A stretch of DNA of 64,000 nt from Collinsella aerofaciens ATCC 25986 (GTDB taxonomy: Bacteria; Actinomycetota; Coriobacteriia; Coriobacteriales; Coriobacteriaceae): positions 806,001-870,000 of the forward strand of contig NZ_CP048433.1 of the NCBI RefSeq assembly GCF_010509075.1. Direction: 5' to 3'. This document shows positions 1-9,206 of this stretch, piece after piece. The position numbers and the translations under genes are program-made. Each line of letters begins with the position of its first letter. Positions within the stretch are counted from its first letter, which is position 1. A model generated the notes under the pieces. It was given only the letters and a program-made list of their open reading frames with translations. It was not told where the DNA came from and did no database searches.

Positions 1-1
1 A

Positions 2-739
2 ACACTCGATCTGCGCATAGCCCTGGACTCCCCCGTCAACGGCCAGGGCGTCGTGGGCTCTGTGCTACGCGTGTGCGCTTACGAGTACGCCACCGTCAAC
101 GTAACCTGCACGCAGACGCTCGATGACAGCTGGATCGCACTCGATGACACCGGTCTATTCCTAGACGAGGGCGCGCGCGTCAACGTGCAGCACACCGTCC
201 TGGGTGCCGGTGCCAGCGCCACCGGCCTCGCCGGCGACCTGCTGGGCGACACCGCCAAGGTGACCATCGATACCGATTACCTGGGCGCCCGCGAACAGGT
301 GCACGACTTTAACTACGAGCTGCGCCACCGCGGTCGTAAGACCGAGTGCGAGATCGACGCCAACGGCGTGCTGACTGGCACGTCCAAGAAGGTCTACCGC
401 GGCACCATCGACCTCGTGCACGGCTGCAAGGGCGCAACCGGCACCGAGCGCGAGACCGTGCTGCTCGCCAACAAGGGCGTCGACAACAAAACCGTCCCCG
501 TCATCCTCTGCGACGAGGACGACGTCGCCGGCAACCACGGCGCCACCATCGGTCACGTCCGCGACGAGCAGCTGTTCTACCTCGCCTGCCGCGGCCTTGA
601 CCAAAATGCCGCCGAGGACCTGTTCATCCGCGCCAAGCTGGAGGACGCCGCGCTTTCCGCCACCGACGAGCGCACCCGCGCCGCCGTCGTCCGCCTGGGC
701 AACAACCTGATCGACAACTTTGAAGAGGAGCTCGCATGA
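2..739 (+). CDS. sufD: Fe-S cluster assembly protein, SufB/SufD family (C-terminal part)
   Basis: The reading frame is open from the left window edge, so this is the C-terminal part of a longer gene; about 245 residues are visible. SufD works with SufB and the ATPase SufC as a scaffold on which Fe-S clusters are built in the cytoplasm. The visible part is rich in short beta strands and contains the conserved region in which a histidine-rich segment (near GNHGATIG) is followed by the helical C-terminal tail typical of SufB/SufD. Its stop codon overlaps the sufS start as ATGA, so the two genes are translationally coupled. SufB and SufD are hard to tell apart from a C-terminus alone; SufD is favoured by the position directly before sufS. 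Confidence 0.85.
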   Translation, partial: TLDLRIALDSPVNGQGVVGSVLRVCAYEYATVNVTCTQTLDDSWIALDDTGLFLDEGARVNVQHTVLGAGASATGLAGDLLGDTAKVTIDTDYLGAREQVHDFNYELRHRGRKTECEIDANGVLTGTSKKVYRGTIDLVHGCKGATGTERETVLLANKGVDNKTVPVILCDEDDVAGNHGATIGHVRDEQLFYLACRGLDQNAAEDLFIRAKLEDAALSATDERTRAAVVRLGNNLIDNFEEELA

Positions 740-2061
740 TCGACACCGAGCACGTTAAATGCGATACCTGTACCGCACCGGAGCCTATGGAGCTCGACGC
801 CAGCGACGAGGCCTCGCGCGGCTGGCCTACCGTCGACATCGAGACCAATCCCTACAAGGCACAGTTCCCGCTGTTCCAGCAGCACCCCGAGATCGCCTTC
901 CTCGATAGTGCCGCCACCGCGCAGCGCCCTGCCTGCGTGCTCGACGCCGAGCGCGACTTCTATCAGCGCATGAACGCCAACCCCCTGCGTGGCCTGTACT
1001 CGCTGTCCGTCGAGGCCACTGAGGCCATCGCGAAGGTCCGCCAGCAGATCGCCGACCTCATCGGCGCTCCCCAGGCCAACGAGGTCGTCTTCACTCGCAA
1101 CACGAGCGAGTCGCTCAACCTGGTCGCCAAGAGCTTTGCACCCACGGTGCTCGAGCCCGGTGACGAGGTCGTCATCACCATCATGGAGCACCACTCCAAC
1201 CTAATCCCGTGGCAGCAGGTCTGCCGCAAGACCGGCGCCAAGCTCGTCTACCTCTACCCCACCAAGACCGGCCAGCTCACCACCGAGGAGGTTCTTGCCA
1301 AGGTGGGTCCCAAGACCAAGATCCTGGCCGTGGGACAGGTCTCCAACGTGTTGGGCGTCGAGAACCCAGTCAAGAACCTCGGCAAGCTCGTGCACAAGTA
1401 CGGCGGCTACCTGGTCGTCGACGGTGCGCAGTCGCTGCCGCACATGCCGGTCGATGTGGCCGACCTGGGCGCCGACTTCTTTGCCTTTAGCGCGCACAAG
1501 GCCATGGGCCCCATGGGCATCGGCGTGCTGTGGGGCAAGATGGACCTGCTCAACGCCATGCCGCCAGTGCTTACCGGCGGTGAGATGATCGATTCGGTCA
1601 CCGAGCAGGACGCCGTCTGGGCGCCCGTTCCCGAGAAATTCGAGGCCGGCACGCAGGACGCCGCCGGCATCTTCGCCACGGGTGCGGCACTCGACTACCT
1701 GGTCAACACCGTGGGTTACGAGAACATCCAGGCCCGCGAGCAGGCACTCGTCCACTATCTGATGGGCGAGCTCATGCAGCTCGACTTTGTCCAAATCATC
1801 GGTTCCATCTACTGGGACAACCACCACGGCGTTGTGAGCTTTAACGTCAAGGGAATTCACCCGCACGACGTCGCGAGCATCATGGACATGGACGGCGTCT
1901 GCATCCGCGCCGGCCACCACTGCGCGCAGCCGCTGCTCACCTGGCTGGGCGTCGAGAACCTTGCCTGCTGCCGCGCCAGCGTGGCCTTCTACAACGACAA
2001 GGCCGACATCGACAAGTTCGTCGCCGGCCTGCATCACGTTTGGAGCACGTTCAATGGGTAA
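736..2061 (+). CDS. sufS: Cysteine desulfurase SufS
   Basis: PLP-dependent cysteine desulfurase, 441 residues, that takes sulfur from L-cysteine and passes it to SufU for cluster assembly. The PLP lysine is K255 in the motif FSAHKAMGP and the catalytic persulfide cysteine is C396 in RAGHHCAQPL. EHHSN near residue 151 is also typical of the family. The N-terminus is about 35 residues longer than in most SufS proteins and holds a CxxC pair at residues 9-12 (KCDTC) with no known role. The start at ATGA overlaps the sufD stop, and the 3' end overlaps the sufU start by 8 bases, so the three genes form one operon. Confidence 0.95.
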   Translation: MIDTEHVKCDTCTAPEPMELDASDEASRGWPTVDIETNPYKAQFPLFQQHPEIAFLDSAATAQRPACVLDAERDFYQRMNANPLRGLYSLSVEATEAIAKVRQQIADLIGAPQANEVVFTRNTSESLNLVAKSFAPTVLEPGDEVVITIMEHHSNLIPWQQVCRKTGAKLVYLYPTKTGQLTTEEVLAKVGPKTKILAVGQVSNVLGVENPVKNLGKLVHKYGGYLVVDGAQSLPHMPVDVADLGADFFAFSAHKAMGPMGIGVLWGKMDLLNAMPPVLTGGEMIDSVTEQDAVWAPVPEKFEAGTQDAAGIFATGAALDYLVNTVGYENIQAREQALVHYLMGELMQLDFVQIIGSIYWDNHHGVVSFNVKGIHPHDVASIMDMDGVCIRAGHHCAQPLLTWLGVENLACCRASVAFYNDKADIDKFVAGLHHVWSTFNG

Positions 2062-2488
2062 TCTGTACACCTCCACCACGTTTATGGAGCACAACTCGCA
2101 CCCCGACTATAAGTACGAGATGGATGCTCCCACGCACGAGCACGACGGTATCAACCCCAGCTGCGGAGACGAGCTCACCTTGCAGCTGCGTGTCGAGAAC
2201 GATGTAATCGAGGAAGCCTCGTTTACCGGGCACGGCTGCGCCATAAGCCAGGCCAGCGCCGACATCATGGCCGACCTCATCACCGGCGAGACCGTCGAGG
2301 AGGCGCGTCGCTTGGCGGGACTCTTCCTCGCCATGATCCGCGGCGAGAAGCTCTCCGAGGACGACCTGGAAGACCTGGACGAAGCCGCCCAGCTCCAGGA
2401 CATCTCGCACATGCCCGCCCGCGTCAAATGCGCCGAGCTCGCCTGGCGCACCCTCGACGGCATGCTCGAGGGGCAAACAAACCAGTAG
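2054..2488 (+). CDS. sufU: Sulfur-transfer/scaffold protein SufU
   Basis: A 144-residue IscU-fold protein that accepts sulfur from SufS through zinc-ligand exchange and passes it to the SufBCD scaffold. The three conserved cysteines are visible: C37 (NPSCGD), C62 (GHGCAIS) and C126 (VKCAELAW). The spacing insert between C62 and C126 is the long form seen in SufU and absent from IscU. The start ATG lies inside the last codons of sufS (8-base overlap), which fits translational coupling. It is the last gene of the operon and is followed by a strong hairpin terminator. Confidence 0.93.
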   Translation: MGNLYTSTTFMEHNSHPDYKYEMDAPTHEHDGINPSCGDELTLQLRVENDVIEEASFTGHGCAISQASADIMADLITGETVEEARRLAGLFLAMIRGEKLSEDDLEDLDEAAQLQDISHMPARVKCAELAWRTLDGMLEGQTNQ

Positions 2489-2520
2489 CTTATGCCCCGA
2501 ATCCAAGGGTTTTAATTGCC

Positions 2521-2549
2521 GAGCCGCCCGATACGGGCGGCTCTGTTTT
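2521..2549 (+). terminator. Intrinsic terminator of the suf operon
   Basis: A 9-bp GC-rich stem (GAGCCGCCC / GGGCGGCTC) is followed by a run of five T, 32 bases after the sufU stop codon. Confidence 0.9.
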
Positions 2550-2550
2550 T

Positions 2551-3147
2551 ACCTAATGAGCGCGGTGGCACAAAGTCCGCGCGTCCGGCGCCCCGTCTGA
2601 CATTTGCCACACAGCCAGACGCGAACACGGGCGTTTTCCACAGCACCAAAGGCCTGCGGCAGGGCCCCGGGCCCGCCAAGCAATGCGCCAAGCCCCGTTC
2701 TGCGAAGCTCCGACTCGCTTCGCGCCTGCCGCAGACGGGTCCCATAGGGAGCGGCGTGCATTTTTGCGAGTATTCAGCACGCCAAGCTGTGTGTATACGC
2801 ATCGAAAGCGTTAATCAACATCTTCAGGCGCATATATATTGTGTTTAGAACAAGCATCGCGGTCTGACGGGACGCAGACACGTGCTTCGGGGGCGCAACG
2901 GCAGGGATCAATAGCTTCGGGGTCCGCATGTTGCAAGATTGCGTCGGTGCCGACAGCACCACGATGCTGAAAACTCCGTTTTTTGCACGGCGCAGACGGG
3001 GGTAGGCACGGGCAAACCCGGACTGAGCCGTTATTTTATGCAAGATGGCGATTGTTCTATGCATATTAAGAAGTGCAGTTACCTCACCAAGCTTTTGAAC
3101 GCTGGTTGCGGCGTATGGACGACCCCAGCTGCGGTGAAAAGGCGACC
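2551..3147. other. 597-bp intergenic stretch without a supported gene
   Basis: The open frames here are short, lack a ribosome binding site and resemble no known family. The only local structure seen is a small hairpin, GGTGC-cgaca-GCACC, near 2945-2959, close to an A/T-rich stretch that reads TTTTTTGCA on the + strand. The stretch separates the suf terminator from the 3' end of the transposase-like gene on the other strand. Confidence 0.5.
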
Positions 3148-3960
3148 TTACATCACGTTTCCGCCAGCCCGCATCGCCGTTCGCGCGCGGGCGCGCACGA
3201 TACGAGAGACGGTACTTTTGCCAATCCCGGTATACCGCTCAATCTGGCGCACCGTAAAGCCGGCATTGTTCAATCCAACAATAACAGTATCGCGCTGCGC
3301 CGGCGGTGCAGTTTTAACCCCGTTGAGCGGAACCCCGAGACTCTTTGCCAACTTGCCGGCAAAGGCATTGCGTTCCCACTCTGTCTCTTTCATATCGCAC
3401 AGCGCTGGCTCGCTGCCGTCGGGCGTCGAAAGCGAATAGGCAATAAAGCCCTCGGCAGAACCAAAAAGTTCAAGCACGCAAGAAGGATCAGAAAATCCCC
3501 TCGCGGCATCGGCCGCATCACAGTCGTAAGAGCGTAGATGTTCCGCAAAGCTGCTCCAGGGATAACGCTCAATGAGACCGATGCCCACCTCCTGCGGATC
3601 GGCGTGTACGGAGCGAATAGCCTCCATCACCTGCCAGTCGGTATCGAGCGAGCGCCGGTCAAAACGGTTCTGGAACAGATGGCCCGTGCGCCCCGTGCGT
3701 TTATTGAACCGCCGCGCGTACGTCAAAAGCAGCCGGTGCATCGCCGCGCTCATCGCGTCCTCGTAATCTGCAAGCACCAGACGCACGTGATTGCCCATAA
3801 GGCACCAGGCGATAACCGTCACGCCCGCCTTGCGGCAGCACTCACGCATCAGCTCCAAGAACTCCCACCGGTCCTCATCGCCCTCAAAGATGAGCTGCTT
3901 GCCCGTACCGCGGGCACAGACATGGTAAAAGCCGGTAACCGTTCTCCAAACGCGCTGCAT
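3148..3960 (-). CDS. RAYT/IS200-like transposase family protein with missing catalytic residues
   Basis: A 270-residue protein of the Y1 (HUH) transposase superfamily, REP-associated (RAYT) branch, followed by a C-terminal helix-turn-helix (SVSR-like region GIGKSTVSRIV). The start is the ATG preceded by AAGGAACGCC; upstream in-frame codons lack a ribosome binding site. Family members carry a His-hydrophobic-His motif in NHVHL and a nucleophilic tyrosine in a RYIHxNPVR motif. Here the first motif reads NHVRLV and the second reads RSVHADPQEV, so the second histidine is arginine and the tyrosine is serine. It may therefore be an inactive or domesticated DNA-binding derivative. No terminal inverted repeats were found, so it does not look like a freshly inserted element. 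Confidence 0.75.
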   Translation of the reverse strand: MQRVWRTVTGFYHVCARGTGKQLIFEGDEDRWEFLELMRECCRKAGVTVIAWCLMGNHVRLVLADYEDAMSAAMHRLLLTYARRFNKRTGRTGHLFQNRFDRRSLDTDWQVMEAIRSVHADPQEVGIGLIERYPWSSFAEHLRSYDCDAADAARGFSDPSCVLELFGSAEGFIAYSLSTPDGSEPALCDMKETEWERNAFAGKLAKSLGVPLNGVKTAPPAQRDTVIVGLNNAGFTVRQIERYTGIGKSTVSRIVRARARTAMRAGGNVM

Positions 3961-4363
3961 GGCGTTCCTTTCGCCGGGATCTGCTTGCCATCCAATACAG
4001 CACGATTGAAGCGTGCCATCAAAACATTCACGCAAAACAATACACTCGCGCGGCCAAAGGCAGTAATCAGGCGGCGAACGGCACCGTTGCAACAGGTCAA
4101 CCCCTGCAACGCTTACAAGAGCTGACCAAAAGCTTGCCCAAGAAGGACCCCCTCTACGGAAGTTCACGACCACAGAACATAGAGTTAAACCGTTTCAATT
4201 AAAACTTCCGGACTTCCCGCTACGAAAACTGAGCCGTTCGCCGAATATTCCGTGCATTTCGCGGTATTATAGGGGCTGCATGTCATGTCCCTTTCGAAGG
4301 GTCGCCCGGCAATCGCCAGCCACGACCCCCAGACGGGACGCCAACACGATAGAGAGGAGAGGC
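3961..4363. other. Divergent intergenic region upstream of the GGGtGRT operon
   Basis: About 400 bases between two divergently read genes. A possible -10 box TATTAT lies at 4265-4270, about 94 bases before the start of the GGGtGRT operon, but no good -35 box is seen at normal spacing, which would fit an activator-dependent promoter. The left part, 3961-4173, still has an open frame on the minus strand ahead of the transposase-like gene and is probably untranslated leader. Confidence 0.4.
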
Positions 4364-5098
4364 ATGCAGTACTCACAGGAAGTGGAGAACATGTGCCCCG
4401 TTGCCAAGGGTGCATACCACGGCCCCGCACCCATCCCTGAGGAGGGCAAGTGGGTCCAGGCTAAGGAGATTTCCGACATCTCCGGTCTTACGCACGGTGT
4501 GGGTTGGTGCGCACCTCAGCAGGGCGCCTGCAAGCTCACGCTGAACGTCAAGGACGGCATCATCGAGGAGGCCCTCGTTGAGACCATCGGCTGCTCGGGT
4601 ATGACCCACTCTGCCGCCATGGCTTCCGAGATCCTTCCCGGTAAGACCATCCTCGAGGCCCTCAACACCGACCTCGTCTGCGACGCCATCAACGTTGCTA
4701 TGCGCGAGATCTTCCTGCAGATCGTTTACGGCCGCAGCCAGACCGCGTTCTCCGAGGGCGGCCTGCCCGTGGGCGCCTCCCTCGACGACCTCGGCAAGGG
4801 CCTTCGCTCTCAGGTCGGCACCATGTTCGGCACCAAGGCCAAGGGCGCTCGTTACCTCGAGCTCGCTCAGGGCTACGTCACCCGCATGGCTCTCAACGAC
4901 AAGAACGAGATCATCGCATTCGAGTTCCTGAACCTCGGCAAGTTCACCGACGCCGTCAAGGCCGGCAAGACCCCCGAGGAGGCCATCGCTGGCGCTATGG
5001 GCCACTATGGTCAGTGGGAGAACGCTGCCAAGTACATCGACCCGCGCACCGACGAGGAGACTCACTCCGTCGCCAGCGTGTTCCCGGTTCACGAGTAG
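4364..5098 (+). CDS. NifU/IscU-like iron-sulfur scaffold protein, partner of GGGtGRT protein
   Basis: A 244-residue protein whose middle part resembles the N-terminal NifU/IscU domain: GCSGMTHSAAMASEILPGKT lines up with the GC-S-xx-A-S segment of scaffold proteins. Further cysteines stand at the N-terminus (MCPVAKG) and in GWCAPQQGACK, so it may bind a metal or cluster. Its start is fixed by the AGGAGAGGC ribosome binding site. It is followed at 18 bases by the GGGtGRT gene, a pairing widespread in anaerobes. The biochemical role of the pair is not known; the scaffold relation and the nearby suf operon make an Fe-S link plausible but unproven. Confidence 0.75.
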   Translation: MQYSQEVENMCPVAKGAYHGPAPIPEEGKWVQAKEISDISGLTHGVGWCAPQQGACKLTLNVKDGIIEEALVETIGCSGMTHSAAMASEILPGKTILEALNTDLVCDAINVAMREIFLQIVYGRSQTAFSEGGLPVGASLDDLGKGLRSQVGTMFGTKAKGARYLELAQGYVTRMALNDKNEIIAFEFLNLGKFTDAVKAGKTPEEAIAGAMGHYGQWENAAKYIDPRTDEETHSVASVFPVHE

Positions 5099-5116
5099 AA
5101 AGGGAGGGAAATAACT

Positions 5117-6121
5117 ATGACTGTTACGTTCGAAGGTTACGAGCGCCGCGCTGACAAGATCAACAAGTGCCTCGCCGACAACGGCATCGCCTCCCTCGAG
5201 GAAGCTCTGCAGATCTGCACCGACAAGGGCTTCAACCCGCGTGAGATCGTCAACAACACCCAGTCCATCGCCTTCCAGAACGCCGAGTGGGCCTACACCC
5301 TCGGTTGCGCTCTCGCTGTCAAGCGTGGCGCCAAGTCCGCTTCTGAGGCTGCCGCCATCATCGGCGAGGGCATCCAGGCCTTCACCGTTCCCGGCTCCGT
5401 CGCCGAGGACCGCAAGGTCGGTCTGGGCCACGGCAACCTGGGCGCTATGCTGCTCTCCGACGACACCGAGTGCTTCGCCTTCCTGGCCGGTCACGAGTCC
5501 TTCGCTGCCGCTGAGGGTGCTATCGGCCTGGCTCTGAACGCCAACAAGGCTCGCAAGAAGCCGCTGCGCGTCATCCTCAACGGTCTGGGCAAGGACGCTG
5601 CTCAGATCATCGCCCGCATCAACGGCTTCACCTACGTGAAGACCCAGTTCGACTACTTCACGGGCGAGCTCAAGGTCGTCGAGACCATCCCCTACTCCGA
5701 TGGTCCCCGCGCCGCCGTCAACTGCTACGGCGCCGACGACGTCCGCGAGGGCGTTGCCATCATGTGGCACGAGAACGTCGACATCTCGATCACCGGTAAC
5801 TCCACCAACCCCACGCGCTTCCAGCACCCCGTCGCTGGCACCTACAAGAAGGAGCGCCTCGAGGCTGGCAAGAAGTACTTCTCCGTCGCTTCTGGTGGCG
5901 GCACTGGCCGTACCCTGCACCCGGACAACATGGGCGCCGGCCCTGCCTCTTACGGCATGACCGACACCATGGGCCGCATGCACTCCGACGCCCAGTTCGC
6001 CGGTTCTTCCTCCGTGCCTGCGCACGTCGACATGATGGGTCTCATCGGCATGGGCAACAACCCCATGGTCGGTGCCACCGTCGCCTGCGCTGTCGCCGTC
6101 GAAGAGGCCCTCAAGGCCTAA
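5117..6121 (+). CDS. GGGtGRT family protein
   Basis: A 334-residue protein that carries the family-naming motif SGGGTGRT at residues 259-266, followed by LHPDNMGAGPASYGMTDTMGR. Two more glycine-rich segments (LGHGNLGAML at 103-112 and NGLGKDAAQI at 155-164) suggest a nucleotide- or cofactor-binding fold. The ribosome binding site AGGGAGGG lies 10 bases before the start. It is the second gene of a two-gene operon with the NifU-like protein and is followed by a terminator. The family has no established reaction. Codon use is strongly biased towards C-ending codons, as in highly expressed genes. Confidence 0.85.
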   Translation: MTVTFEGYERRADKINKCLADNGIASLEEALQICTDKGFNPREIVNNTQSIAFQNAEWAYTLGCALAVKRGAKSASEAAAIIGEGIQAFTVPGSVAEDRKVGLGHGNLGAMLLSDDTECFAFLAGHESFAAAEGAIGLALNANKARKKPLRVILNGLGKDAAQIIARINGFTYVKTQFDYFTGELKVVETIPYSDGPRAAVNCYGADDVREGVAIMWHENVDISITGNSTNPTRFQHPVAGTYKKERLEAGKKYFSVASGGGTGRTLHPDNMGAGPASYGMTDTMGRMHSDAQFAGSSSVPAHVDMMGLIGMGNNPMVGATVACAVAVEEALKA

Positions 6122-6156
6122 TCGCGCCCGCGCGATGCTCAGATAGTTGAGCTTTG

Positions 6157-6190
6157 GAGCCGCTACCTTTCGAGGTAGCGGCTCTTTTTG
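6157..6190 (+). terminator. Intrinsic terminator of the GGGtGRT operon
   Basis: An 11-bp stem GAGCCGCTACC / GGTAGCGGCTC with a TTTCGA loop and a five-T run follows the stop codon by 36 bases. Confidence 0.92.
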
Positions 6191-6377
6191 TTTGCGCTGG
6201 CGCAGGGTATCTAATGCCGATATATCAGCTGGGGCGAAATACGAGATGTGAAGAGATGGAGCGTCAGAGCGTCCATGACGCCCACCTGCCATATTTGCCC
6301 TTTACCGATTTGACGGGTCTTTGCGGCCCCATTGCCGATCACCCGTGCGACAATGCGCCGGACGAGAAAGGAATCCG

Positions 6378-7904
6378 ATGGAATCGACTGATGTACTGGT
6401 AATTGGATCTGGCATTGCGGGCCTTTGTGCCGCCATCGAAGCGGCACGCACGGGTGCAACCGTCACTGTGGCAAGCGCCGGCAAGACCATGAGTGGATCG
6501 AGCTTCTTCCCGGGTACCTGGGGCCTCGGCCTCATCGGTCCCGTCGACGAAGACGACGAGCAGGACCTCATCGACACCATCCAGACCGTCGGCGGCGGTG
6601 TCGCCGACCCCGAACTCGTCCAAACGTTCGTCCACGGCATTCCCCAAGCGATTGACTGGCTCGAGCAAGACCTGGGCGTTGAGCTCCAGCGTCCGCAAAG
6701 CGCCAAGAGTGCTCAACAAAAGCAATTTATCCCCTGCTTTGACCGCAAGACGCGCATGTGGCGCGGCCTCACCCGCAAGCCCCTTGAGGACGCTCTGACG
6801 ACCTGGATCGAGTCGCTCGGCATTCGCCTACTCCCCCGCCATGAGCTTATCGACCTTGTTGAGGACACGAACGGCAGAATAACCGGAACCGTACTCTACG
6901 ACCTTACCGAAAATCGAATCGTGCCCTTTGCTGCCAAGGCCACGATCATCGCAGCCGGTGGCACAGGCGGCCTGTTCGAGCGCAGCCTTACGTCGGCTGA
7001 TGTGCTCAGCTCCTCGCAGGCCATCGCACTGGCGCACGGCGCAACACTTACTAATATAGAGTTCATGCAGATGATGCCCGGCTTCATCGAGCCCAGGCGT
7101 AACTTGGTCTTCAACGAGAAAACCTGGCGCTACGTGCATGTAGACCAGCCGGTAGATATTGCCGACGACAAGCTGAACGACCTGCTCGAGCAGCGCTCTG
7201 GATATGGTCCCTTCACGTCACGCTTGGCCTCCCGCGCTATCGATCTCGTCATCGATCAGGCAGGTGTCGAAGGCCTGGCACTCCACTACGACTTCCCCCG
7301 CGAGGATGTCCCAGAGTTTGTGCAGACCTTTGCCACCTGGCTGCAAGACGAGCACGGCATCGCCCCGACTGACGAGATGCGCGTTGCGATGTATGCCCAC
7401 GCCGCTAACGGCGGCATCAAGATCGATAAGACCGCGCACACGGGCGTTGAGGGCCTCTACGCTTGCGGCGAGGCGACAGGCGGCATGCACGGCGCCGACC
7501 GCATTGGTGGCTTATCAAGCGCCAACGGCATCGTATTCGGACGTATCGCGGGCGCATCGGCAGCCCTCACAGCGCAGAAAGAGCCTGAGGCGGCCCTGAA
7601 GGCGGATATCACCCTCCCCCAGTACGGCATTGCCACAACAGATGCCGAACGCCTGACACACAGCCTTAGGCACACGATGAGCACCTTTTGCATGATCAAC
7701 AGGACCGAAACAGGCCTATCCGAGGCACTACACGAGCTTGAGGGCTTGAAGACGGAGGCAACGACCTTGAGCACACAGAAAGCCCAGGACAGCGAAGTCG
7801 CAGCCCTCGCCCGCCTGCAATCGCAGATTCAGCTGGCACAGGAAATGGTCAAAGCCATGCGCAAGCGGACCGAAAGCCTGGGTTCGCACTATCGAGCGGA
7901 CTAA
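6378..7904 (+). CDS. FAD-dependent oxidoreductase (fumarate reductase / L-aspartate oxidase-like flavoprotein)
   Basis: A 508-residue flavoprotein. The N-terminus has the dinucleotide-binding motif VIGSGIAGLCAAIEA (GxGxxG at residues 9-14), and the C-terminal FAD motif is GMHGADRIGGLSSANGIVFG, as in succinate dehydrogenase, fumarate reductase flavoproteins and NadB. The start ATG at 6378 has AGAAAGGAATCCG upstream; the longer open frame begins without a ribosome binding site. No signal peptide or heme-binding motif is seen, so it is probably cytoplasmic and soluble. The C-terminal helical part (after residue 430) is the usual three-helix bundle of the family. The substrate cannot be told from sequence; it stands alone, with no nadA or nadC next to it. 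Confidence 0.8.
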   Translation: MESTDVLVIGSGIAGLCAAIEAARTGATVTVASAGKTMSGSSFFPGTWGLGLIGPVDEDDEQDLIDTIQTVGGGVADPELVQTFVHGIPQAIDWLEQDLGVELQRPQSAKSAQQKQFIPCFDRKTRMWRGLTRKPLEDALTTWIESLGIRLLPRHELIDLVEDTNGRITGTVLYDLTENRIVPFAAKATIIAAGGTGGLFERSLTSADVLSSSQAIALAHGATLTNIEFMQMMPGFIEPRRNLVFNEKTWRYVHVDQPVDIADDKLNDLLEQRSGYGPFTSRLASRAIDLVIDQAGVEGLALHYDFPREDVPEFVQTFATWLQDEHGIAPTDEMRVAMYAHAANGGIKIDKTAHTGVEGLYACGEATGGMHGADRIGGLSSANGIVFGRIAGASAALTAQKEPEAALKADITLPQYGIATTDAERLTHSLRHTMSTFCMINRTETGLSEALHELEGLKTEATTLSTQKAQDSEVAALARLQSQIQLAQEMVKAMRKRTESLGSHYRAD

Positions 7905-8065
7905 GCCGAGCACCCCTCCAGAGCAGAACACAACTTCTCGATATTAATGGGTCCCGTGAGCTCAAAGCGACACAGGGCCCATTCGTGTCCGCGCGGCCAA
8001 ATATACTCATTCTGAATACGGAGTCGACATAGTCCACGTAGACAAACGAACAGAAAGGAAGAGAT

Positions 8066-8926
8066 ATGGACAGCAGGGATATCGAGAAATGGCGTGTCGA
8101 ACTTGACAGCTACGCCCATGTAGAAGACGGCGTTGAGTATTGGCTCGCACGCGATTTAATGGAACCCCTCGGATACACCCAATGGCGTAATTTTGAGACT
8201 GCAGTTAAGAGATCCATGGCATCGTGTGACACCAATAAAATGCCTGTTGCCGCCCATTTTGCTGAGGCCAGCAAAATGGTAGATGCCGGCATCGCCAAAC
8301 GAGCCGTAAAAGACTACAAGCTGACGCGCTACGCATGCTATTTAATCGCCCAAAACGGAGACCCAAACAAGCCCGAAATCGCACTCGCACAGGCGTACTT
8401 CGCCGTGCAGACACGCCGTCAGGAGCTCATAGAGCAGCGCTTCGCAGAGATTCAGCGCTTGCAGGCGCGCCACTCGCTATCCGATTCAGAGAAACAGCTC
8501 TCGGGTATTGCGTTCAAACGCGGCGTGGACTCCAAAGGATTCGCGATCATCAAGTCGAAGGGCGATGAAGCGTTATTCGGCGGCAGAAGCACGGCGGAAA
8601 TGAAGCAGCAGCTCGGCGTACCCAAGAGAGCGGCATTGGCGGACAGGTTAGCCGATGTCCTCATCAAAGCAAAGGACCTTACGAACTCGATGACGGCCTT
8701 CAACGCCGAGGAACACGACCTGTACGGCCTGGACCAGATCAAGCAAGAGCACGTCGAGAACAACACAAGCGTGCGTGGCAGCCTCATCGACCGCGGAATT
8801 GTCCCCGAGAACCTACCGCCTGCCGAGGATACAAAAAAGCTCGAGCGTCGCGTGAAGACAGACGAGAAGAAACTCAAGGAGGGTACTGACGGTTTTACCG
8901 ATCCCCAGGGTAGGCTCGATCTGTGA
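8066..8926 (+). CDS. dinD: DNA damage-inducible protein D (DinD-like, BRO-N domain)
   Basis: A 286-residue protein with a BRO-N-type domain at its start ([19 protein letters not shown]) and the conserved DinD segment around [14 protein letters not shown]. coli DinD, of similar size, is SOS-induced and inhibits RecA-mediated strand exchange. The start has AGAAAGGAAGAG upstream. It ends 262 bases before the prophage attachment site and is followed directly by a repeated tRNA-tail segment, so it may have arrived with an earlier element at this site. No clear LexA box was recognised upstream. Confidence 0.85.
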   Translation: MDSRDIEKWRVELDSYAHVEDGVEYWLARDLMEPLGYTQWRNFETAVKRSMASCDTNKMPVAAHFAEASKMVDAGIAKRAVKDYKLTRYACYLIAQNGDPNKPEIALAQAYFAVQTRRQELIEQRFAEIQRLQARHSLSDSEKQLSGIAFKRGVDSKGFAIIKSKGDEALFGGRSTAEMKQQLGVPKRAALADRLADVLIKAKDLTNSMTAFNAEEHDLYGLDQIKQEHVENNTSVRGSLIDRGIVPENLPPAEDTKKLERRVKTDEKKLKEGTDGFTDPQGRLDL

Positions 8927-8943
8927 AAGCGGCTGTGCCCTTT

Positions 8944-9029
8944 CGGGTTCGACCCCATGCGAGGTCAACAAAAAACGACCAGCCTGAGCCAGTCGCTTTA
9001 ACAATCTTTGGGTGGGCCGTCAGGGGGTC
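8944..9029. repeat. Direct repeat, copy 1, carrying a tRNA-Lys 3'-end fragment
   Basis: This 86-bp segment is over 90 percent identical to 9120-9206. It contains a tRNA-type terminator hairpin (CGACcagcctgagccaGTCG next to an A-run, read on the minus strand) and the last 18 bases of tRNA-Lys. After position 9029 the sequence leaves the tRNA abruptly. It looks like a scar of an earlier duplication or integration at this tRNA. Confidence 0.8.
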
Positions 9030-9119
9030 AGCCTGCTGCGCAGGCGGTCGCTGCGGCGCTTTGCGCCTTGCGCGCTGCGCTGGCAAATGCTTACGCATTT
9101 CCTCAGCTCCGCGCCCCGA

Positions 9120-9206
9120 CGGGTTCGACCCCATGCGAGGTTAACAAAAAAGCGACCAGCCTAAGCCAGTCGCTTTAACATGCTTTGGGTGGGCCGTCAG
9201 GGGGTC
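9120..9206. repeat. Direct repeat, copy 2, running into attL
   Basis: Partner of 8944-9029. This copy holds the terminator hairpin that once followed the chromosomal tRNA-Lys gene on the minus strand and continues without a break into the 46-bp attachment core. Confidence 0.8.

Noticed and set aside
2516-2848. A 110-codon plus-strand frame after sufU
   Set aside because: It begins at the suf terminator, has no ribosome binding site and no recognisable family.
4373-6292. A 639-codon open frame on the minus strand across the GGGtGRT operon
   Set aside because: It mirrors strongly C-ending codons of two recognised genes on the plus strand, has no ribosome binding site and resembles no family.
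7918-7985. Terminator after the FAD oxidoreductase
   Set aside because: AATGGGTCCC...GGGCCCATT pairs imperfectly over a long loop and has no T-run.
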